Origin: Alicyclobacillus sp. SP_1 | GTDB lineage: Bacteria > Bacillota > Bacilli > Alicyclobacillales > Alicyclobacillaceae | Direction of reading: 5' to 3' | Length of the DNA stretch: 64,000 nt | Assembly (NCBI RefSeq): GCF_024706985.1 | Contig: NZ_JAMCCX010000017.1 | Span: forward strand, 186,001 to 250,000 | Part shown: piece after piece, positions 61,381-64,000 of the stretch | Numbering within the stretch: the stretch's first letter is position 1 | Layout: each line of letters opens with the position of its first letter | The notes under the pieces: model-generated | What the model was told of the DNA's origin: nothing | Databases searched by the model: none | The model's input: only the letters and a program-made list of their open reading frames with translations | Translations under genes and position numbers: made by a program

Positions 61381-62364
61381 TTACATGGACAAGACTTTTC
61401 GGCTTTCGGCGTCTATCCTTGCGAGGTCGCTTTCGGTTAGAGAAAATTGGAGAGTTCCTGCGTTGTCCCGTGCTTGGTATACTTTGGATGCTCCTGGGAT
61501 AGCAACGACGGTGTGCCCGTGTCTGCTCACCAACCAGTTGAGTGCGATTTGACTGACGGTTTTGCCGTATTGCTCAGCGATGGATGCCAATGTCTCGATG
61601 AGATTGCGTGTCGACTCAATCGCCGCTCCACGAAATTTGGACTGGAATTTGCGTGGCCCCGTCAGTGGACGAGAATCAGTGCTATCTTGGTGAAAGCGGC
61701 CGGTCAATAGGCCTTGTTCCAACGGCGAGTAAGCGATGATAGTGATGTTCAGTTCCTTCGCTACTTCCAAAACACCATTGCGTTCGATTTTGCGGTCGAG
61801 CAAGCTATATTTGACTTGGTTGCTTGCCAAGGGAATTCCGTGTTTGGCCAATATTTTATGGGCTAGGCGCATCTGCGAGGCGTTGAAGTTACTCACACCA
61901 ACTTGTTTTATTTTTCCCTCGTGGACGAGTTGAGCCATAGCGTCCATCTGACTGCGCATGCTGGCTAAAGCATAGGGCTGGTGAATTTGATAGAGGTCAA
62001 TGTCGTAAGGGGCCAGACAGTTTGAACGCGTATTGATGGACGACAGCAGATGTCCCGTGCCGCGGGCCATGGGCCACCACTTGGTCGCAATCGTCACTTG
62101 TCCGGGTTGAACTCGATTTTCGACCAAAGCGTGCGCGAGCGACTTTTCTGACTCTCCGCGTCCATAGAGCTCCGCAGTGTCAAACCAGTTGATGCCTCCC
62201 TCCAAACTGGCTTGAACGATATCTTGAATCGTGGACAGTTCCAGAGTTGGCCAAAATCTCCCGGCCATCCCTTTGCCTAGACTGAACTGCCAACATCCCA
62301 GTCCAATCGCGGAAATAGTTGGACCCGTTGGGCCAAGTGTTCTCGGTGCCAGTGGCGTGGACAT
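61381..62364 (-). CDS. aldo/keto reductase
   Basis: The TIM-barrel reductase has FDTAELYG with the catalytic aspartate and tyrosine near residue 50, the lysine in IATKWW, and the histidine in LYQIHQPY. GVSNFNASQM and PLEQGLLTG are family hallmarks. The ATG at 62364 has AAAGGCGG upstream and gives 327 residues. An open frame extends upstream without a good start. The substrate is an unknown aldehyde or ketone; a general detoxification role is plausible. Confidence 0.9.
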   Translation of the reverse strand: MSTPLAPRTLGPTGPTISAIGLGCWQFSLGKGMAGRFWPTLELSTIQDIVQASLEGGINWFDTAELYGRGESEKSLAHALVENRVQPGQVTIATKWWPMARGTGHLLSSINTRSNCLAPYDIDLYQIHQPYALASMRSQMDAMAQLVHEGKIKQVGVSNFNASQMRLAHKILAKHGIPLASNQVKYSLLDRKIERNGVLEVAKELNITIIAYSPLEQGLLTGRFHQDSTDSRPLTGPRKFQSKFRGAAIESTRNLIETLASIAEQYGKTVSQIALNWLVSRHGHTVVAIPGASKVYQARDNAGTLQFSLTESDLARIDAESRKVLSM

Positions 62365-62490
62365 GGATGAACCGCCTTTCTCAAGGAACGATGAGGTGCC
62401 AAACGGTATTTTTATCATTATAAAGCCTTATGAGCAGGAAGAGTGGAATTTGCACAGGGAATGTACCCTGCCCATAATCCAGGTCTTCTG

Positions 62491-62520
62491 ACACGCGGCA
62501 GAACGTGCCATCATACTATA
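62491..62520 (+). promoter_or_regulatory. sigma-K-like promoter of the gerE remnant
   Basis: ACAC lies 17 bases before CATACTATA, which fits the sigma-K -10 pattern CATAnnnTA exactly. In Bacillus subtilis gerE is under sigma-K, so the match fits the gene that follows. Confidence 0.6.
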
Positions 62521-62573
62521 ACCCTGACTGTATCCCACTCTTGTACTGAATGCGGCAGGGAGGGATAAATGGG

Positions 62574-62747
62574 ATGTCACCGGGTAATGACTTACATTCG
62601 AAGTCACTATTGACGAACCGAGAGCGGGAAGTATTTGAATTGCTTGTGCAGGACAAAACGACCAAGGACATTGCGTCCCAATTGTTTGTCAGTGAGAAGA
62701 CTGTTCGAAATCACATCTCTAATGTCATGTTGCCAGTGGTGGAGTGA
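62574..62747 (+). pseudogene. gerE: truncated gerE, late mother-cell regulator
   Basis: Residues 12 onward (LLTNREREVFELLVQDKTTK) match GerE of Bacillus subtilis almost residue for residue, and the helix-turn-helix through KTVRNHISNVM is intact. Normal GerE continues with about 28 more residues. Here the frame reads LPVVE and stops at 57 residues. The remaining bases look like the end of the gene after an internal deletion and a small insertion, since VVE and a possible LL are recognisable. GerE normally controls the last spore-coat genes. The ATG at 62574 has AGGGAGGG nine bases upstream. A second intact copy may exist elsewhere. Confidence 0.75.
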
Positions 62748-62926
62748 GCTGTTAGTCGCCACGAATAGACACTCTTCGACAAGTTGGGCCGGAGTGGGTG
62801 TTGTGACGTATTACAGTCATGTTACAATGAGTGGCATAGCAGGTAAGCTTGGTGACGTTTGTCCTGAGCGCAGGGAACATTGGCCGCGTGCCGATGCATC
62901 TGCATTGAGGGAGGTCAACAGATACC

Positions 62927-64000
62927 ATGCGGTTGGTATTAAGTTGGAAAAGGTTTGTTTTGACGATTGTCTTTGTTTTTGTCGCTATTGTGCTCCTAGT
63001 GGTGGGTGGGTCGTTACTGTTGGTTCGGTTTATGCCGTTTAAGCGACCACAGTTAGCTGCCATCGAGCAGCCCACCGAAGTATACGACCGATTCGGCAAG
63101 CCGTATCTCACGTTATCCAGTCAGAGAATGCCGAATTTGACGTACGCGCAAATTCCTAAAGTTCTTCAAAATGCGATTGTCTCCACTGAGGACCATAGTT
63201 TTTGGACCAGCAGTAGCATCGACGTCAAAGGCATTTTACGCTCCGCCGTCGTAGACATGACCACAGACAGTTATGCCGAAGGCGGAAGCACCATTCAAGA
63301 GCAGTTGGCGAAAATCTTGTATCTCACCGATAAAAAGACCTTGATTCGAAAGTTGAAACAAGTCCTTCTTGGGGTGGATTTAAGCCGCTACTATACCAAG
63401 CAAGAAATTCTAGCCATGTATGTCAACCATGTTTTTATGGGCGAGAATGCGGTTGGAATGAATGCAGCGGCATGGCGCTACTTTGGAATTAATTTGGCGA
63501 AAGACCCAAAGGCGTTGACGTTGGATGATGCGGCTCTGTTGGCGGGAATGCTGCAAGCCCCAAGCGGCTACAATCCACTCTTGCATCCAAAGGCAGCTTT
63601 GGCACGTCGCAACACGGTACTTGAAAACATGGTACGGTACGGCGGCCTGAGTCCCAAAGTAGCTGCGAAAGCGGCCAAACAGCCCATCCATGCCTCGTAC
63701 CATTCTCTTCCGGGAGACCCATGGACCGAGCATCCTCTATTTACCAACTTCTTATTCAGTTACGCCGCGAAGCAAGGTATCTCGGAAGCAGAATTGCTGC
63801 AAGGCGGGTTGAAAATTTACACGAGTATCAATCCAACAGTGCAACACGCGTTTCACATCGTCTTTTGGAGCACCAATTACGACCACTTGTGGCCGGGTCC
63901 GACGAAAGGGATTGTGCCAGAAGGTGGCGCTGTTGTGCTCGACCCCAAGACCGGGGGAGTTCTTGGCGCAGCAGGGTCGCGTAAGCAAGGATTCGTTCGC
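62927..64000 (+). CDS. class A penicillin-binding protein, partial at window end
   Basis: This is the N-terminal part of a bifunctional peptidoglycan synthase. A short cytoplasmic tail and one membrane segment (LTIVFVFVAIVLLVVGGSLL) precede the GT51 transglycosylase domain. The catalytic glutamate is in STEDHSFW, followed by EGGSTIQEQLAK and KLKQVLLGVDLSRYYTKQEI. The usual form here is GGSTITQQ, so STIQEQ is a slight departure. The frame is open to the last base, so the transpeptidase domain lies outside. GAGGGAGG lies 12 bases before the ATG at 62927. The 62748-62926 gap shows no gene. Confidence 0.9.
   Translation, partial: MRLVLSWKRFVLTIVFVFVAIVLLVVGGSLLLVRFMPFKRPQLAAIEQPTEVYDRFGKPYLTLSSQRMPNLTYAQIPKVLQNAIVSTEDHSFWTSSSIDVKGILRSAVVDMTTDSYAEGGSTIQEQLAKILYLTDKKTLIRKLKQVLLGVDLSRYYTKQEILAMYVNHVFMGENAVGMNAAAWRYFGINLAKDPKALTLDDAALLAGMLQAPSGYNPLLHPKAALARRNTVLENMVRYGGLSPKVAAKAAKQPIHASYHSLPGDPWTEHPLFTNFLFSYAAKQGISEAELLQGGLKIYTSINPTVQHAFHIVFWSTNYDHLWPGPTKGIVPEGGAVVLDPKTGGVLGAAGSRKQGFVR

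Noticed and set aside
62635-63042. Frame overlapping gerE and the penicillin-binding protein start
   Set aside because: It is cysteine- and tryptophan-rich shadow sequence spanning a real gene start.
1-64000. CRISPR array or phage region
   Set aside because: No regularly spaced repeats with unique spacers, cas genes or phage structural genes are seen anywhere in the window.

Overview
The window reads as chromosome of a spore-forming Firmicute of the Bacillales, most likely an Alicyclobacillaceae-type acidophile or aerobe (inference). Supporting genes are a menaquinone (men) cluster, a three-gene sdhCAB, a B12-dependent ribonucleotide reductase with NrdR, a csoR/copZ/copA copper set, gerP-like spore genes, a recognisable gerE remnant, and Gram-positive wall genes (LCP protein, class A penicillin-binding protein). 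Base composition is close to balanced nearly everywhere. The clear exception is an AT-rich block at about 22.75-24.2 kb inside a transposon.

Layout. 0-6 kb: menB(partial)-menE-menF-menD-menH, tightly coupled. 6-9.9 kb: an operon of two MGDG-synthase-like glycosyltransferases flanking a polysaccharide deacetylase and a YkoP-like protein. 9.9-19 kb: flavin reductase, CoA-transferase scoAB, phoU with a 49-residue membrane protein behind it, a Nudix hydrolase, a fatty acid hydroxylase, tRNA-Leu, dapF, an MFS pump and a metallo-beta-lactamase-fold hydrolase. 19.3-25.6 kb: a composite transposon with two IS1380-family copies at its ends. It carries an IS3-family element, a G1 (glutamic) peptidase and a small lipoprotein, and it is inserted inside a host gene with a 5-bp target duplication. 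25.6-33.3 kb: HAD phosphatase, nrdR and nrdJ with NrdR boxes, and copZ-csoR-copA behind a CsoR-type operator. 33.3-46.7 kb: gerP-like genes, Hsp20, a VTT-domain membrane protein, MarR regulator, DPM1/GtrA glycosyltransferase, LCP protein, a B12-type binding protein, Ca2+/H+ exchanger, DUF502 protein, threonine deaminase and hisC. 46.8-48.6 kb: gltX followed by tRNA-Gln, tRNA-Glu and tRNA-Lys from a consensus promoter. 48.7-57 kb: a large unknown membrane-anchored protein, uvrC, sdhCAB and the tRNA hydroxylase trhO. 57-64 kb: a drug exporter with its GntR-type regulator, a short-chain dehydrogenase, an aldo/keto reductase, a truncated gerE and the start of a class A penicillin-binding protein.

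How the parts connect. The men genes make the quinone that the succinate dehydrogenase reduces. NrdR should repress the ribonucleotide reductase beside it through two boxes 42 bp apart. CsoR should control copper export. GltX sits directly upstream of tRNAs it may help charge. The most notable region is the composite transposon: it carries what looks like an acid-protease cargo, its two IS copies are mosaics sharing one identical block, and the gene it broke can be reconstructed exactly.
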